Assembly (NCBI RefSeq): GCF_024159085.1
Contig: NZ_JAMZDE010000001.1
Span: 186,001-250,000 of the forward strand
Direction of reading: 5' to 3'
Length of the DNA: 64,000 nt
DNA from: Idiomarina rhizosphaerae
Lineage (GTDB): Bacteria > Pseudomonadota > Gammaproteobacteria > Enterobacterales > Alteromonadaceae
Under the pieces are notes generated by a model, which was given only the letters and a program-made list of their open reading frames with translations, was not told where the DNA came from and did not search any database. The position numbers were made by a program, and so were the translations under genes. Positions 46,362 through 56,269 of this stretch are shown here, piece by piece (position 1 is the stretch's first letter; each line of letters opens with the position of its first letter).

Positions 46362-47608
46362 GTCAATGGTTAAACCACGTTTTAGAGCGTGCCTCGACCG
46401 TTGACGATTGGCTATCTCCGGTCCGGGCACAAGCCTTGGACACTTTAAAGCAGCAGCAATGGCCGACACGCCGCACCGAAGCCTGGCGTTATACGTCGTT
46501 GCATCCGGTTGCTGACTTAGAGCTGAAATCCGGCACCGGTAATGTGACCGCCGAAGCACCAATCATTGAAGGCTTAAACAGTCTGGATTTGGTGTTTGTG
46601 GACGGTCAGCTTAGTACCGACATCAGCAAGCTTAAGTTACCTGAAGGCATCACTATTAGTGAGCTTTCAGCGCCCAGCGAACCCGCTGAAGCTATTTTTG
46701 CGCAAGTAAAACCCAGCCGCCATTTGTTTGGTCTGGTGAACGACGTATTGGCGCAGCAAGGCGTTGTTATCGACATTGCAGCTAACGCTAAAGTTGAACA
46801 GCCCATTCGCATTGTTAACTTTGCGTCTGCCGGTATTGAATCTCATCAGCGTACGCTGGTGCGTGTTGGTGAAAATGCGCAGGCAACCATTATTGAGCAC
46901 GGCAGCGGCTCAGGTAATAGCCTGAATACCGTCTTTGCTGAGTATGATATTGCCGAGAAAGCGCGTTTAGAGCATTACCGCTTTGCACTGCATGAAGGCG
47001 AAGCGATTCATATTGGCGGCAGTCACTTTAAACTGCACGATCACGCCAGACTGAACAGCACCTTAATTGGCTACGGCAGTCAATTAACCCGTCTGGACGT
47101 TGATATTGAACACGCGGGCGAGCACGCCTTTGCTAAGTTTAATAACGTGTATTTACTGGCTCCACGCCAGCACTTCGATCTGCACAGCACCATTGAACAT
47201 GCCTCACCCAACGGTACCACGGAAGAGAACGCCCGGGGCATTATCGGTGACCGGGCAAAAGCGGTCTTTAACGGTCGTATTCATATTCACCGGCATGCGC
47301 AAAAAACCCTGGCCGAACTGAATAATCGTAACCTGCTGCTGACTCGTGGTGCGCAAATTAATACTAAGCCCGAGCTGGAAATTTACGCAGACGATGTACA
47401 GTGTGCGCACGGTGCAACGGTTGCTGAAATTGACGAAGAGGCGTTGTATTACATGCTGACGCGTGGCATCGACAAACAACAGGCTTTGGTTATGCTCAAC
47501 TTTGGCTTCGTACAGGAAATGGTGTTCCAAATGCCAAATAAAGCCCTGGCCGACTGGTTGCAGCCTATTTTGAAAACCCGCTTTGAAAGTATGATGGAGA
47601 AGCAATGA
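46358..47608 (+). CDS. sufD: SufD scaffold subunit
   Basis: Paralogue of SufB, 416 residues, pairs with SufB and SufC. Segments: WRYTSLHPVADL near the start, EHASPNGTTEENARGIIGD, and the late AHGATVAEIDEEALYYMLTRG containing the conserved His. ATGA overlaps on both sides show translational coupling with sufC and sufS. Confidence 0.95.
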   Translation: MSQWLNHVLERASTVDDWLSPVRAQALDTLKQQQWPTRRTEAWRYTSLHPVADLELKSGTGNVTAEAPIIEGLNSLDLVFVDGQLSTDISKLKLPEGITISELSAPSEPAEAIFAQVKPSRHLFGLVNDVLAQQGVVIDIAANAKVEQPIRIVNFASAGIESHQRTLVRVGENAQATIIEHGSGSGNSLNTVFAEYDIAEKARLEHYRFALHEGEAIHIGGSHFKLHDHARLNSTLIGYGSQLTRLDVDIEHAGEHAFAKFNNVYLLAPRQHFDLHSTIEHASPNGTTEENARGIIGDRAKAVFNGRIHIHRHAQKTLAELNNRNLLLTRGAQINTKPELEIYADDVQCAHGATVAEIDEEALYYMLTRGIDKQQALVMLNFGFVQEMVFQMPNKALADWLQPILKTRFESMMEKQ

Positions 47609-48822
47609 GCCTGAACGTTGCACAAATTCGTGAGCAGTTTCCGATACTGCAACGGCAGGTAAACGGTAAACCACTGGTTTATCTGGATAACGCTGCCACC
47701 ACGCAAAAGCCACAAGCGGTCATCGATGCGCTGACGGATTACTATACTCAGTGCAACGCCAATGTTCATCGCGGGGCTCATTATCTTTCTGATGAAGCCA
47801 CCCGTCGCTACGAAGCGGCACGTAAAACCGTCGCTGATTACATACATGCTAATCGTCAGGAAGAGGTTATCTGGACCAGCGGCACAACCGAGGGTATTAA
47901 CCTGGTCGCTAATGGTGTCGCTCAGCGCTTAAAAGCCGGTGAAGAAGTGCTGGTGACCGAAATGGAACACCATGCGAACCTGGTCACCTGGCAACAGGCG
48001 TGTAAGCGTTCTGGCGCCACGTTAAAAGTCGTACCCATTAACGAAGACGGTTCCCTGAATACCGAGCAGTTTCACGCTCTATTGAGTGAGAACACGGCTT
48101 TCGTTTCAATGCCGCACATTTCAAATGCGCTGGGCACCATCAACCCAATTAAAGAACTCACCGCTGCCGCTAAAGCCAAAGACGCACTGGTCATGATAGA
48201 CGGTGCTCAGGGTGTTGCACATGGCGCTATTGACGTGCAGGACATTGGTTGTGACTTTTACGCGTTTTCCGGTCATAAGCTGTTCGGTCCAACCGGCATT
48301 GGCGTACTCTGGGGTTGTTATGAGGTTTTAAAAGACTGGCCTATATGGTTAGTCGGCGGCGAAATGATAGCTACAGTCAGTTACCAGGACGCCACCTGGG
48401 GGGAATTACCCAACCGACTGGAAGCCGGTACGCCAAATATCGCTGGTGCCATTGGTCTGGCGGCAGCTATAAACTGGTTACAGCAATTTAATAAAGTCGA
48501 CATTTTAGCTCACGAAACTGCCTTACTGGCACGCGCAACCGAGCTGGCCGAGCAAACCGATGGCTTAACCATTGTTGGTCACGCCGACAACAAAATTGGT
48601 GTGCTAAGCTTTATTTTAGAAGGCGCACACCCGGCTGATATTGGCTTTTTGCTGGACAAACAAGGCATTGCCATTCGTACTGGTGATCACTGCGCTCAAC
48701 CGCTTATGAAACGCCTGAATGTACCGGGTACTGCGCGAGCGTCATTTACCATTTATAATACGTTAGACGAGGTTGATAAGCTTTTTGAAGGCATCAACAA
48801 AGCTCGTTTAATGCTAGCCTAA
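47605..48822 (+). CDS. sufS: SufS cysteine desulfurase
   Basis: PLP enzyme of 405 residues that takes sulfur from cysteine. Pyridoxal-binding Lys in YAFSGHKLFGPTG, YLDNAATTQKP near the start, and the active-site Cys in RTGDHCAQPLM. It hands persulfide to SufE, encoded at the operon's end. Overlaps sufD by ATGA. Confidence 0.96.
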   Translation: MSLNVAQIREQFPILQRQVNGKPLVYLDNAATTQKPQAVIDALTDYYTQCNANVHRGAHYLSDEATRRYEAARKTVADYIHANRQEEVIWTSGTTEGINLVANGVAQRLKAGEEVLVTEMEHHANLVTWQQACKRSGATLKVVPINEDGSLNTEQFHALLSENTAFVSMPHISNALGTINPIKELTAAAKAKDALVMIDGAQGVAHGAIDVQDIGCDFYAFSGHKLFGPTGIGVLWGCYEVLKDWPIWLVGGEMIATVSYQDATWGELPNRLEAGTPNIAGAIGLAAAINWLQQFNKVDILAHETALLARATELAEQTDGLTIVGHADNKIGVLSFILEGAHPADIGFLLDKQGIAIRTGDHCAQPLMKRLNVPGTARASFTIYNTLDEVDKLFEGINKARLMLA

Positions 48823-48838
48823 TGGCAGGAGGAGACTC

Positions 48839-49195
48839 ATGTCTGTAGAAACATTTGTACCATCGTCTTCGTTAATTTCGATGACAGAAAACGCTGTACG
48901 TTACTTTGAGTCACGCTTAAAAGATGAACCGGGCAAACTGATTCGCCTGTCGACTAAGCAAAGTGGCTGCACGGGCTATGCCTATGTACTTGATTCCGTC
49001 GAGGCGATGGAAGACGGCGATGAAGTGGTCGATATTAACGACAACATCAAAGTCGCTATTGCCTCTAATGCGCTGGAACTGGTGCGTAACACGGAAATTG
49101 ATTACGTAAAAGAAGGCATTAACGGCGTGGTTAAATTCAACAACCCGAATGTTGTTAATGAGTGTGGTTGCGGCGAAAGCTTCAACGTGCAGTAA
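48839..49195 (+). CDS. sufA: SufA A-type Fe-S carrier
   Basis: Carrier of 118 residues with the three conserved Cys: SGCTGYAYVLD and ECGCGESFNV. It moves clusters from the scaffold to target proteins. In E. coli sufA is the first gene; here it follows sufS. AGGAGG precedes the ATG. Confidence 0.93.
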   Translation: MSVETFVPSSSLISMTENAVRYFESRLKDEPGKLIRLSTKQSGCTGYAYVLDSVEAMEDGDEVVDINDNIKVAIASNALELVRNTEIDYVKEGINGVVKFNNPNVVNECGCGESFNVQ

Positions 49196-49209
49196 CGGAA
49201 GTTTAAATT

Positions 49210-49743
49210 ATGCAGCAAAAAATGGTGTCCACCACCCGTGAAGTAAAAGCGCGTCGCGTACCAACGGGTGAGCCTAAAGTTATTCCTAAAGGTGAGTTTG
49301 TTACTATTACTCAGGATTTAGGCGGTAACTATACGGTTACCTTTCAGGGTAACATGCTGCGTATAGACGGCACTGATGCGGATGCTATTGGGCGTAAGCC
49401 AGAAAAGCTCGACTTTGAACCGCCAGCAAACGGAGAAGTTTCGGAAGATCAGGTCTGGGAAGCGTTAGAAACCATTTATGACCCGGAAATTCCGATTAAC
49501 TTAGTGTCGCTGGGGCTTATCTACAAAGTCGCTGTTGATAAAGACTCCGGCACCGTTACTATTGATATGACCTTAACCGCACCAGGCTGCGGTATGGGTC
49601 CGGTATTAGTTGGTGATGTTGAATATCGGGTTTCTCTGGTGCCACACGTTAAAAATGTGAAGGTTGAGCTGGTTTTTGACCCACCCTGGTCACGTGACAT
49701 GATGAGCGAAGAAGCTCAGCTTGAAGCCGGTGTTTTCTTTTAA
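49210..49743 (+). CDS. sufT: SufT, DUF59 Fe-S assembly factor
   Basis: Protein of 177 residues with an N-terminal extension and a C-terminal MIP18/DUF59 domain: EALETIYDPEIPINLVSLGLIY, TLTAPGCGMGPVLVGDVEYR, ending VELVFDPPWSRDMMSEEA. SufT proteins aid cluster maturation in several bacteria; E. coli suf lacks it. Placed between sufA and sufE. Confidence 0.9.
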   Translation: MQQKMVSTTREVKARRVPTGEPKVIPKGEFVTITQDLGGNYTVTFQGNMLRIDGTDADAIGRKPEKLDFEPPANGEVSEDQVWEALETIYDPEIPINLVSLGLIYKVAVDKDSGTVTIDMTLTAPGCGMGPVLVGDVEYRVSLVPHVKNVKVELVFDPPWSRDMMSEEAQLEAGVFF

Positions 49744-49787
49744 CATGAGTCGTTCTTTTAACTTATAAGCGAAGGTTATTGGTCAGC

Positions 49788-50201
49788 ATGAATTTACCCA
49801 GCACAGATGAAATCATTGATGACTTAGAGTTTTTAGATGACTGGGAGCAACGTTACCAGTACATCATTGATTTAGGTAAAGCTTTGCCCGGCCTACCGGA
49901 AAGCCAGCATAAAGACGAGTATCTGGTGCGCGGCTGTCAAAGTAACGTCTGGCTTATCAGTGAAGAAAAAGACGGCAAACTGTTGCTGCACGTTGATAGC
50001 GACGCAGTCATTGTTCAGGGGCTACTGACCTTAGTTATGGCCGCATATCACGACAAAACGCCGGAGCAAATTCTTGCCTTTGATATCGACAGCTACTTTG
50101 CTCAGCTGGACTTAGAAAACCACATTACACCAACTCGTGGAAATGGCTTACGTGCTATTGTTGGAAGAATTCAGCAGCTGGCGAAACGCAGCCAAACTTA
50201 A
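49788..50201 (+). CDS. sufE: SufE sulfur-acceptor protein
   Basis: Partner of SufS, 137 residues, with the acceptor Cys in VRGCQSNVWL. I chose the ATG at 49788 (MNLPSTDEI) over an in-frame TTG at 49779, since this gives the usual length. Its stop overlaps the stop of the convergent EAL-HDOD gene, leaving no room for a terminator. Confidence 0.94.
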   Translation: MNLPSTDEIIDDLEFLDDWEQRYQYIIDLGKALPGLPESQHKDEYLVRGCQSNVWLISEEKDGKLLLHVDSDAVIVQGLLTLVMAAYHDKTPEQILAFDIDSYFAQLDLENHITPTRGNGLRAIVGRIQQLAKRSQT

Positions 50202-51400
50202 ATGGTATTAAACAGTTCCTGCACTTTAGTCGACACGCTTTGATAGGTAGTTAACAGACGCGAGTCGACTTTATCCAGCCGCTCTTTCATTCGAACTACA
50301 CGCTCCAGCTTAAGTGCAATACGTAAACATTGGCCCATAGGCCCGGCGCAGTCTTCAACCGCCTTTTTCGTTTGCTCAGATAGCGGCAGTTTTTCAAAGA
50401 AGCTGGCTTTATCCACGCCAAGCATAATATCAACACCCGAGAGTAAACCCACGAAATAGCACTGATCAGCATCTAAATCCGGAGAGTTTTTCCACTTAGC
50501 CAACTCATAGCACATTTGCGCTCTCACTAAGACCATTCGGGACGCTTCGGGGCTACTTGCGGTTACTGCGCCAATTAAGGCTATCCAGCGCCGAAGCTTT
50601 TCAATACCCAGACGCATAATGACGTCTTTCACGCGGGTTATCGGACTGGCTGTCGGGTATAGGGGGCTATTTACAATTTTAAGTAAACATACCGACAACT
50701 GAGGATCTTCAGAAATAACCCGGGAAAGTTCGGTCAAATCAGGTTCTTCCTCGAAACAAAGTGATAATACTTTTGCCAGTTGTAAGGATGATGGTTCGAG
50801 CCTTGTTCCGTACACAACCGCCGGTTTGGCAAAGTAGTATCCCTGAAACAACTCAAAACCTAACTCTTCATAAGCCTGCTTAGTCGCTTCGTCTTCGACT
50901 CGCTCAGCCAGCCATTTCCCTTTGAAGCCACTCAGTTTCTGCTTAAAAGCCCGCGCTTGAGCCAAGGTTAAAGTCGATACGTCCACTTTAATGTAAGACG
51001 CATACTGTAGCAGCGGCTCCCACGCCGGGTCGAACTCAAAGTCATCCAGCGCAAAGCGGAAGCCTTTCTCATACCAACGCGCAACCGCATTGACTACTGC
51101 CCTGCTCGGCTTAATACGCTCCACCAATTCAATAACTACTTTGTTTGGTTCAAGAGGTAAAAAGCTTTGTGACACTAAAAATTCGCTGGAAACATTGATA
51201 AAAGCGGTTGCGTCATAGTGCTCGGTTTGACTAGTGATTCCGGCGCAAAGGTTAAACACAACCTCGCTGGTTGCTGCCGTGTCTCCAACCGTTTCTGCTG
51301 TTAAATTCAAAGCACTACGATACAGCAGCTCAACCGCATAAAACCGATTTTTATTATCGTAAATTGGTTGAGCTGCCAACAGCGGAAAGGTTTCAGGCAT
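50198..51400 (-). CDS. EAL-HDOD signalling protein with degenerate EAL motif
   Basis: Protein of 400 residues in the YuxH/CdgJ style: an EAL-like barrel (residues 1-200) and an HDOD domain (residues 200-400, LSRVISEDPQLSVCLLKIVNS). The signature EALLR is VELLYR and the metal loop is LDDFEFD, so the catalytic set for c-di-GMP hydrolysis appears incomplete. It may bind rather than degrade c-di-GMP. Overlaps the SPFH gene by eight bases. Confidence 0.82.
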   Translation of the reverse strand: MPETFPLLAAQPIYDNKNRFYAVELLYRSALNLTAETVGDTAATSEVVFNLCAGITSQTEHYDATAFINVSSEFLVSQSFLPLEPNKVVIELVERIKPSRAVVNAVARWYEKGFRFALDDFEFDPAWEPLLQYASYIKVDVSTLTLAQARAFKQKLSGFKGKWLAERVEDEATKQAYEELGFELFQGYYFAKPAVVYGTRLEPSSLQLAKVLSLCFEEEPDLTELSRVISEDPQLSVCLLKIVNSPLYPTASPITRVKDVIMRLGIEKLRRWIALIGAVTASSPEASRMVLVRAQMCYELAKWKNSPDLDADQCYFVGLLSGVDIMLGVDKASFFEKLPLSEQTKKAVEDCAGPMGQCLRIALKLERVVRMKERLDKVDSRLLTTYQSVSTKVQELFNTI

Positions 51401-52307
51401 CTTTTTTAGTGTCTTTGGCCGCTTCCATTGCGCTTAATATATCCGAGGATAAAGAATCCAGCTGACCTGTTGGTTGCGGCAACATAATCACTTTACTGGC
51501 AGCGGTATCGAAAGAACCCAATACATCGACATAGTTAGTGAATTTCAGCAAATCGATGACATCTTTAGAAGATATATCGTTTGCCTGATCGGTAACCATG
51601 GCAATAGAATCCCGCAAACCTTCAGCTATCGCTAAACGCTGACCGGCAATACCCTGACCCTGCAAAATTTTCGATTCTTTGTCGGCTTCAGCCTGCTTCA
51701 CCAGCATAATTTTTTCAGCTTCCGCCTTATGTTCTGCTGCACGACGCTCTCTTTCTGCGGCGTTAATTTGGTTCATTGAATCTTTAACGGACTGATCCGG
51801 GTCAATATCTGTCACCAGCGACGCAATAATCTCAAAACCATATTCTTCCATGGTATCGCGCAACTGCTCTTTTACATCTTTAGAAATAGAGTCTTTATTG
51901 TCGAATACTGCGTCCAGATTCTGCTTAGGAATTTGTGCGCGCACCGTATCAAACACATAGGACTGCATTTGCCACTCGGGGTTTTCCAGCTGATAAAACG
52001 CATTATAAACTGAGGTTTCATTGCTCACGCGATACTGCACTGACACCCGGACAATAACAAACACGTTGTCGTTTGTTTTGGTCTCAACATCGACATCCAG
52101 CTGTCGCGTTCTCATTGACTGTTTATGAGCAACCTGCTCAATAAGCGGGATAATAAAGTTAAGCCCCGGCGTCAGCATGCGCCGATAACGCCCGAACAAC
52201 TCAACCAAATACACGCTTTGCTGCGGCACAATGCGCACCGACGCTATCAGTAAAAGTAAAAAAACTACAGCGGCAACTACCCACATAATATTAAAATCAT
52301 TGTTCAT
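51393..52307 (-). CDS. SPFH/band 7 (stomatin-like) membrane protein
   Basis: Protein of 304 residues with one N-terminal helix (MWVVAAVVFLLLLIASV), a band 7 domain (VYLVELFGRYRRMLTPGLNFI, then RTRQLDVDVETKTNDN) and an Ala/Glu-rich coiled coil (AAERERRAAEHKAEAEK). It probably forms oligomers in the inner membrane that organise lipids or proteases; no NfeD partner is adjacent. Confidence 0.88.
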   Translation of the reverse strand: MNNDFNIMWVVAAVVFLLLLIASVRIVPQQSVYLVELFGRYRRMLTPGLNFIIPLIEQVAHKQSMRTRQLDVDVETKTNDNVFVIVRVSVQYRVSNETSVYNAFYQLENPEWQMQSYVFDTVRAQIPKQNLDAVFDNKDSISKDVKEQLRDTMEEYGFEIIASLVTDIDPDQSVKDSMNQINAAERERRAAEHKAEAEKIMLVKQAEADKESKILQGQGIAGQRLAIAEGLRDSIAMVTDQANDISSKDVIDLLKFTNYVDVLGSFDTAASKVIMLPQPTGQLDSLSSDILSAMEAAKDTKKDA

Positions 52308-52382
52308 TGTTGAATCCTCATAGTACGAGAATGGGAGGGAAAAGAGATTAACGGGAAATGAGAAAAATATCGAAAGAATGAT

Positions 52383-52416
52383 GCAAAGGCATCGCCGTCT
52401 ATAGCGAAGCCTTTGC
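52383..52416 (-). terminator. Terminator-like hairpin after prolyl oligopeptidase
   Basis: GCAAAGGC and GCCTTTGC pair, extended inside by ATCGC and GCGA-type bases, just past the stop of the peptidase gene. The T-run is weak. Confidence 0.5.
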
Positions 52417-52426
52417 TGAACAGTAG

Positions 52427-54565
52427 TTACTCAGGAAGCTCTTCAAACCCCATGTGATACAAAGTAAAACCGAAGATATCGGAATACTGCTCAATGGTTT
52501 TTGAAACCGGTGTGCCAGCGCCGTGCCCAGCGTTGGTTTCAATACGAATAAGCTGAGGATTCTCACCGCCCGCTTTATCTTGCAGCTCCGCCGCAAACTT
52601 AAATGAGTGCGCAGGAACCACGCGATCATCATGGTCACCCGTAGTGATCAGCGTTGCCGGATAAGCCACGCCTTCTTCCACGTTGTGAACAGGCGAATAG
52701 CCTAACAAGTACTCGAACATTTCTTTACTGTCATTGGCTGTACCATAATCGTATGCCCAACCTGCGCCAGCGGTGAAGGTGTGATAACGAAGCATATCCA
52801 GAACACCGACAGCTGGTAATGCGACTGCAAATAACTCAGGGCGCTGGGTCATTACCGCGCCGACTAGCAAGCCACCATTAGAACCACCACGAATGGCTAA
52901 ACGCTCCGGTGAAGTATAGTCTTTCTCAATTAAATACTCGGCCGCAGCGATAAAATCGTCAAACACATTCTGCTTCTGCATTTTGGTACCAGCTTTATGC
53001 CAGTCTTTACCGTATTCGCCGCCACCACGTAAGTTAGCAACAGCGTAAACGCCGCCCATTTCTAACCAGGCTGCATTAGCAATGCTGAACGAAGGGGTCA
53101 GACTGATATTGAAGCCGCCATAACCATACAAAATTGTCGGGTTTGAGCCATCCAGCTTGGTGCCCTTTTTGTAGGTAATGATCATAGGCACTTCAGTACC
53201 GTCTTTAGAGGTATAAAACACCTGCTTTGATTCATAGTTTGCAGAATCAAAATCAGCACCGGATTCGGCATAGACTTCTGAGCCACCCTGGTCTGGGTCA
53301 AACTTATAAATTGTTGACGGTGTGCTGTAGTTGGTAAAGGTGTAGTACAACTCGTCCGCTTCTTTCTTACCTGAGAAGCCACCTATACTGCCCACGCCCG
53401 GCAACTGCACTTCACGAACCATATCGCCGTTATAAGCGTATTGTTTCACCTTAGCTACGGCATCGACCATGTACTCGGCAAAGATATAACCCGCACCAGT
53501 TGATACGCTCAACACGTTTTCTGTTTCTGGAATAAAGTCTTCCCAGTTTTCAGGCGTTGGATTACTGGCATCAACGGTCACAACACGCTGGTTTGGCGCG
53601 TCTAAGTTCGTCACTAGATAGAGCTTTGAGCCGTCGTTATCTAATACACGAGTATCCGAATCGGTATGATCCAGAACGGTGACCAGCTCACTGTCTTCTT
53701 TTGTAAGATCTTTAATAAAGAGCTTATTGCCAGAGGTGGAGTTTGCCGCTGAAATCATCAGGTAACGGTCGTCATCGGTAACGTAACCGCCAACGTAACG
53801 GTGCTTCTCAGCATCCGTTCCACCAAACACCAGTTTGTCGTCAGACTGGTCTGTACCCAGCTCGTGGTAATACAGCTTGTGCTGGTCGGTTTTTGCAGAA
53901 AGCTCACTACCTTCTGGCTTATCATAACTGGAGTAGTAGAAACCTTCATTGCCTACCCAGGAAATACCGCTGAACTTCACATCCACTAACGGCTCTTCCA
54001 GCTGTTCTTTGGTTTCAGCGTCAATAACCCGAATTTTACGCCAGTCACTGCCGCCCTCAGAAATTGAATATGCCGCTAACGAACCGTCGTCAGAAAAGGT
54101 TAGCTGCGCCAGCGAGGTTGTTCCGTCTTCACTAAAGGTGTTCGGATCCAGGAATACTTCTGGTTCTTCGTCACCTTTCTGGCGGTACACCACGTACTGA
54201 TTCTGCAAACCGTCGTTTTTGTAGAAATAGGTGTAATCGCCCTCTTTAAACGGCGCGCTGATTTTCTCGTAATTCCACAACTCGGTCAGACGCTTTTCTA
54301 TCTTCTCGCGATATGGAATAGACTCTAAGTGTGCGAAAGTCACTTCATTCTGAGCTTTAACCCAGTTTTCGGTTTCTTCGCTACGGTCATCTTCTAACCA
54401 GCGATATGGGTCCGCCACTTCTGTACCAAAGTAGGTATCAACCACATCGCCTTTACGCGTTTCCGGATACGACATAGATTGCGTATTCGCCTCTTGTTCT
54501 GTTTCAGCATTTTGTGAACAGGCTGTCAGCAAACCGACTGCAACTGCTCCCAGTAGATATTTCAT
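52427..54565 (-). CDS. Prolyl oligopeptidase, S9A family, lipoprotein
   Basis: Peptidase of 712 residues that cuts after proline in short peptides. An N-terminal lipobox (GLLTAC) suggests membrane anchoring in the periplasm or outer membrane. A seven-bladed propeller region (about 80-430) precedes the hydrolase domain with Ser ([13 protein letters not shown]), Asp ([11 protein letters not shown]) and His (NAGHGAG). Next gene upstream is a small secreted protein 11 bp away. Confidence 0.93.
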   Translation of the reverse strand: MKYLLGAVAVGLLTACSQNAETEQEANTQSMSYPETRKGDVVDTYFGTEVADPYRWLEDDRSEETENWVKAQNEVTFAHLESIPYREKIEKRLTELWNYEKISAPFKEGDYTYFYKNDGLQNQYVVYRQKGDEEPEVFLDPNTFSEDGTTSLAQLTFSDDGSLAAYSISEGGSDWRKIRVIDAETKEQLEEPLVDVKFSGISWVGNEGFYYSSYDKPEGSELSAKTDQHKLYYHELGTDQSDDKLVFGGTDAEKHRYVGGYVTDDDRYLMISAANSTSGNKLFIKDLTKEDSELVTVLDHTDSDTRVLDNDGSKLYLVTNLDAPNQRVVTVDASNPTPENWEDFIPETENVLSVSTGAGYIFAEYMVDAVAKVKQYAYNGDMVREVQLPGVGSIGGFSGKKEADELYYTFTNYSTPSTIYKFDPDQGGSEVYAESGADFDSANYESKQVFYTSKDGTEVPMIITYKKGTKLDGSNPTILYGYGGFNISLTPSFSIANAAWLEMGGVYAVANLRGGGEYGKDWHKAGTKMQKQNVFDDFIAAAEYLIEKDYTSPERLAIRGGSNGGLLVGAVMTQRPELFAVALPAVGVLDMLRYHTFTAGAGWAYDYGTANDSKEMFEYLLGYSPVHNVEEGVAYPATLITTGDHDDRVVPAHSFKFAAELQDKAGGENPQLIRIETNAGHGAGTPVSKTIEQYSDIFGFTLYHMGFEELPE

Positions 54566-54576
54566 TGTTATTATCC

Positions 54577-55014
54577 TTATTTGAATTTAACCACTTCACC
54601 CTTCAAGGCAACGCCTGCCATTAAAAAGCCAGCACCACACTGAAACTCCTCGGCACTGCTGAACTCATTATGCTCATAATTCGATTTAATATTGATTACT
54701 GCATCGTAACCGTTATCACGCGCGTTGTCTTGCAGCACTTTAAGTGCCGAAAGCAGTACCCATTCACAAGCTTCACGGTCGGACTTATTCACCGCATTGG
54801 TTTTACGGCTGGTGGTAATAACCCCCATTGACTGCGCAACTTCAGGGTGCGATTGACCAGCAAAATAAACTGGGACATCAAGCAACGCCTCTTTCGCCTT
54901 ACTACTTTCCATAACAGGCTTAAGCTCCAGAGTTACCAGGTCATTACGCGCTTCGGCCTGCAGCGACAACAACGAACTCAATAAAACCACAGTAGCAACA
55001 AACAGTTTTTTCAT
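54577..55014 (-). CDS. Small secreted protein, YbjQ-like fold candidate
   Basis: Exported protein of 145 residues with a signal peptide (LLSLQAEA). It contains [20 protein letters not shown] and two Cys (EACEW, EFQCGAG). Similar proteins are often annotated wrongly as excinuclease subunits; nothing here supports that. The GYDAVINI-type ending recalls YbjQ-like folds. Function unknown. Confidence 0.6.
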   Translation of the reverse strand: MKKLFVATVVLLSSLLSLQAEARNDLVTLELKPVMESSKAKEALLDVPVYFAGQSHPEVAQSMGVITTSRKTNAVNKSDREACEWVLLSALKVLQDNARDNGYDAVINIKSNYEHNEFSSAEEFQCGAGFLMAGVALKGEVVKFK

Positions 55015-55030
55015 TTTCTATTTCCTTATA

Positions 55031-56269
55031 TTAATTAGAGTTATTCCAGCGTTTAAAAATCAATGAAGTATTAATGCCGCCAAAGGCAAAATTATTTGTC
55101 ATGACATAGTCTGTATCAAGTTCACGTGCCTGTTCAGTTATATAATCTAAGTCACCGCACTCCGGGTCAATATCAGTCAGGTTAAGCGTGGGCGCAAACC
55201 AATTCTCCTGCATCATATTGATACTGGCCCAGGCTTCAATTGTACCGCAGCCGCCCAGCGTATGGCCCAAGTAGCTTTTTAACGAACTGATGGGTACCGA
55301 TCGTTTAAACACGCTGGCGGTGGCATTAGATTCAGCAACATCGCCCCTGTCAGTGGCTGTGCCATGCGCGTTCACATAGCCTACTTGCTCCGGTTCAAGT
55401 TGTGCCTGCTGTAACGCCAGCTTCATAGCAATGGCCATGGTATCGGCCGTAGGTTGAGTCACATGGGCGCCATCAGAATTCGTGCCAAAGCCTACCAGTT
55501 CGGCATAAATGTGTGCGCCACGTTCCAGAGCATGATCCAGCTCTTCCAGAATAAAGGTACCGGCACCTTCACCAATAACCAGCCCGTCACGGTTTTTATC
55601 AAAGGGTCTTGGCGTCAACTGCGGCGCGTCATTACGGGTGCTGGTTGCGAATAAAGTATCAAATACGACCGCTTCGGACGGACACAACGCCTCTGCACCA
55701 CCAGCAATCATCACTTTCTGATGACCGTAACGAATGGCTTCATAGGCATAGCCCAGCCCCTGAGAAGCAGAGGTACAGGCAGAGCTCGTGGTATGAACCC
55801 GTCCTTTCACATTGTAAAAGACGCCCAGATTTACAGCGGTTGTATGACCCATGCTCTTTATATAAGTGGTGGCGTTCAGGCCGGTCATATCACCGCTTTC
55901 CAGCATGTTGCCGAATATTTTCATTTGCTCGGTATCGCCAGTTGAAGAGCCGTAAGCAACACCACAACTTCCATCGCTGATGCAAGGATGTTCCAACAAC
56001 CCGGCATCGATTAGTGCCAGTTCCGTTGCCCGTGTTGCCATTAAGCTTACCGTGCTCATTGAACGGACCGCTTTGCGGGAGTAGTGCGAAGGTTTTTTAA
56101 ACGCAGGTTGAATAGGCGCCGCCAGGCGTGTGTTCAGACCGTCAAAACGCTCCCACTCTGGCATACTAACCACGGCATTCTTGCCACTTTCCAGCTGACT
56201 ACGAAAGCTCTGCCAGTTGTCACCGAAGGCCGTCAGGCACCCCATGCCGGTTACTACCACACGTTTCAT
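55031..56269 (-). CDS. apeR: Beta-ketoacyl-ACP synthase of aryl polyene cluster (ApeR-like)
   Basis: FabF-like condensing enzyme of 412 residues with a full Cys-His-His triad: TTSSACTSASQG, NAHGTATDRGD and SYLGHTLGGCG. It is the last gene of the minus-strand cluster and its ATG overlaps the stop of the ketoreductase gene (TAATG). Gene order matches apeO-P-Q-R of known aryl polyene clusters, so this is the ApeR position. Confidence 0.8.
   Translation of the reverse strand: MKRVVVTGMGCLTAFGDNWQSFRSQLESGKNAVVSMPEWERFDGLNTRLAAPIQPAFKKPSHYSRKAVRSMSTVSLMATRATELALIDAGLLEHPCISDGSCGVAYGSSTGDTEQMKIFGNMLESGDMTGLNATTYIKSMGHTTAVNLGVFYNVKGRVHTTSSACTSASQGLGYAYEAIRYGHQKVMIAGGAEALCPSEAVVFDTLFATSTRNDAPQLTPRPFDKNRDGLVIGEGAGTFILEELDHALERGAHIYAELVGFGTNSDGAHVTQPTADTMAIAMKLALQQAQLEPEQVGYVNAHGTATDRGDVAESNATASVFKRSVPISSLKSYLGHTLGGCGTIEAWASINMMQENWFAPTLNLTDIDPECGDLDYITEQARELDTDYVMTNNFAFGGINTSLIFKRWNNSN

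Noticed and set aside
54577-55014. Excinuclease subunit annotation for the small secreted protein
   Set aside because: No ATP-binding or zinc motifs; a signal peptide shows it is exported.
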